Below, piece after piece: positions 5,266 to 6,433 of a stretch of 6,433 bases of DNA. The notes beneath the pieces are model-generated. The model was not told the origin of the DNA. It saw only the letters and a list, made by a program, of their open reading frames with translations, and made no database searches. Each line of letters opens with the position of its first letter. Position 1 is the first letter of the stretch. The DNA is from an uncultured Clostridia bacterium. GTDB lineage: Bacteria; Bacillota; Clostridia; Christensenellales; UBA1242. The stretch is taken from the NCBI GenBank assembly GCA_946615295.1, contig CAMOHL010000048.1, forward strand, positions 1-6,433, given 5' to 3'. The position numbers and the translations under genes are program-made.

Positions 5266-5691
5266 CTAACTTGATAACTTGACACAATTTTGTTCATATA
5301 TCTTTTGTGCAACAGGCAAATCAGCATCAGTCCAATCGAGTTCTAGCAAGCCACTTGGTTTCAACCATTTGATTGCCTTGTGAACATTTATATGAATGTT
5401 ATGACTAATCAAATTGCAATTGAAAACTGTCATTGATAGATGAAACTCTGGATAATCATGCTCAACCTGATAGAACACATCTTTGATGTCAACTTTAATT
5501 TCAAGTTCTTCTTGTAGTTCTCTTGCAAGTGCCATTTGCTTTGTTTCACCCTGCTCAATTTTTCCACCTGGAAATTCCCATTTGTAAGAAACAATTTCTT
5601 GTTTTCCCTTATCTCTTTGAGTGCATAAAATTTCGCCGTTTTCGTTATATATAATTCCTGCAACAACCTTAACAACTTTTTTTTCTTCCAT
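5266..5691 (-). CDS. Nudix hydrolase, MutT/NudG-like nucleoside triphosphate pyrophosphohydrolase
   Basis: This is a 141-residue single Nudix domain that should hydrolyse a (d)NTP or damaged nucleotide to the monophosphate and pyrophosphate. WEFPGG (38-43) leads into the Nudix box G43-x5-E49-x7-RELQEELEI (57-65). All catalytic acidic residues are present, and the last Gly is replaced by Glu64. The strand VEHDYPEFHLSMTVF (76-90) is typical of MutT-like enzymes. Near the C-terminus TDADLPVAQKI aligns with the E. coli MutT PANEPV region, with Asp124 in place of the Asn119 that reads 8-oxoguanine, so the substrate should be left open. I chose the ATG at 5691 because AAGGA lies eight bases before it. 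The ATG at 5697 would leave only two. It starts 15 bases after rlmN in an apparent operon. Confidence 0.88.
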   Translation of the reverse strand: MEEKKVVKVVAGIIYNENGEILCTQRDKGKQEIVSYKWEFPGGKIEQGETKQMALARELQEELEIKVDIKDVFYQVEHDYPEFHLSMTVFNCNLISHNIHINVHKAIKWLKPSGLLELDWTDADLPVAQKIYEQNCVKLSS

Positions 5692-5706
5692 ATCCATATT
5701 CCTTCT

Positions 5707-6433
5707 CTAACTAATTTTTCCGTTGTTATCAATATATTTTTGTCTAAGTTGGCCACAAGCACCATCAATATCTTCACCAAGAGTTCGCCTGAGTGTTGCA
5801 CTTTGACCTAGTTTTGTGAGAAGTTGAACAAACTCTCCTGCTCTTTCTCTTGTTGTGCCAATAAGTTCTCTTTCTTCAACATTGTTGAGTGGAATAACAT
5901 TGATGTGAGTTGGAAAGCCCTTTAGAAGTTCTCTTAGCATTTTTGCATCTTGCAAACCATCGTTTTTATCTTTTACCAAAACATACTCAAACACAACTCG
6001 CCTGTTTGTTTTTTGAAAATAATATTTGCAAGCTGACAAAATTTGATTGAGTGAATATTTGTTTGCAATTGGCATGAGTTCCTTTCGCTTTTCATCACTT
6101 GATGCATGTAAACTTATTGTCAAGGTTATTTTAAAACCATCATCAGCAAGTTTTTTTATGTTTTCAACAATTCCACAAGTTGACAAACTGATGTTTCTTT
6201 CACTGATATTCAAGCCATCACTACTTGTTACAAGTCGCAAAAATTTTGTTACATTTTCATAGTTATCTAGTGGTTCTCCAGAACCCATCAAAACAATGTT
6301 AGTAATCTTTCTGTTTTCTCCAAGCTTTCCACCTAAAAAGTTGTTTATCAAAACAACTTCTCCCAAAATTTCGCCAGCAGTCAAATTTCTTACAAGGCCA
6401 TGAAGTCCACTGGCACAAAATTTGCAACCCATT
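5707..6433 (-). CDS. rlmN: Dual-specificity RNA methyltransferase RlmN, N-terminus outside window
   Basis: This is a radical SAM enzyme that methylates C2 of adenosine 2503 in 23S rRNA and A37 of some tRNAs. The visible 241 residues begin inside the iron-sulfur motif: MGCKFCAS holds the second and third cysteines of CxxxCxxC, and the first cysteine and roughly the first 110 residues are beyond the right edge. The first Met is therefore internal. MGSGEPLDNY (49-58) is the SAM-binding GEP motif. ISLSTCG (81-87) and TISLHASSDEKR (105-116) are typical of the barrel core. The C-terminal RRTLGEDIDGACGQL carries Cys226 (visible numbering), matching the cysteine that is methylated during catalysis. 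The gene ends TAG at 5707, just ahead of the Nudix gene. Its promoter is out of view. Confidence 0.95.
   Translation of the reverse strand, partial: MGCKFCASGLHGLVRNLTAGEILGEVVLINNFLGGKLGENRKITNIVLMGSGEPLDNYENVTKFLRLVTSSDGLNISERNISLSTCGIVENIKKLADDGFKITLTISLHASSDEKRKELMPIANKYSLNQILSACKYYFQKTNRRVVFEYVLVKDKNDGLQDAKMLRELLKGFPTHINVIPLNNVEERELIGTTRERAGEFVQLLTKLGQSATLRRTLGEDIDGACGQLRQKYIDNNGKIS

Noticed and set aside
5430..5801. 123-codon minus-strand frame across the Nudix/rlmN junction
   Set aside because: It is a frame-shifted shadow of two well-supported genes and shows no recognisable domain.
1..6433. CRISPR arrays, insertion sequences, toxin-antitoxin pairs, phage or defence genes, and alternative genetic code
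   Set aside because: No spaced direct repeats, transposase motifs or terminal repeats with target duplications are visible. Tryptophans are encoded by TGG and genes end in TAA or TAG, with no in-frame TGA read-through needed.

Overview
This is an AT-rich window with very AT-rich spacers, standard stop codons, TGG-encoded tryptophans, AGGAGG-type ribosome binding sites and a CCA-encoding tRNA gene. Together with the gene order this points to a low-GC Gram-positive bacterium (Firmicutes/Bacillota, probably a clostridial or related uncultured lineage). Genus and species cannot be read from it. Almost all of it is housekeeping sequence. I see no insertion sequence, CRISPR array, phage gene or defence system.

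Layout from left to right: tRNA-Val(UAC) on the minus strand with its own promoter (1-127). Then a small plus-strand gene for a 53-residue, strongly basic, Asn/Ser/Thr-rich peptide of unknown function (325-486), which is preceded by an imperfect palindrome and closed by a strong hairpin terminator usable on both strands (492-525). Next, reading leftwards, is the two-gene unit yloU-fakA (Gls24/Asp23-family protein and fatty acid kinase, 579-2626). It is divergent from rpmB (ribosomal protein L28, 2833-3015, plus strand). The shared 206-bp spacer holds two well-formed back-to-back sigma-A-type promoters. After the rpmB terminator come two more leftward units: rarA-rpe (3208-5158) and rlmN-Nudix hydrolase (5266 to the window edge). 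They are separated by a terminator and by a promoter that sits almost on top of the rarA start codon.

The gene order rlmN ... rpe ... rpmB(opposite strand)-yloU-yloV is that of Bacillus subtilis. There, prpC-prkC-rsgA lie between rlmN and rpe, and thiN and spoVM lie between rpe and rpmB. Here a Nudix hydrolase gene and rarA fill the first gap and the second gap is empty. The genes serve translation (tRNA-Val, L28, RlmN), replication-fork and nucleotide-pool maintenance (RarA, Nudix), central carbon metabolism (Rpe) and membrane lipid precursor supply (FakA). They are neighbours by conserved synteny and do not form one pathway.

The points most worth a second look are the small basic peptide gene, a probable leaderless rarA mRNA, a perfect palindrome over the predicted rpmB transcription start, the rewired rlmN-rpe interval, and an Rpe that keeps its metal ligands but has diverged in its phosphate-binding loops.
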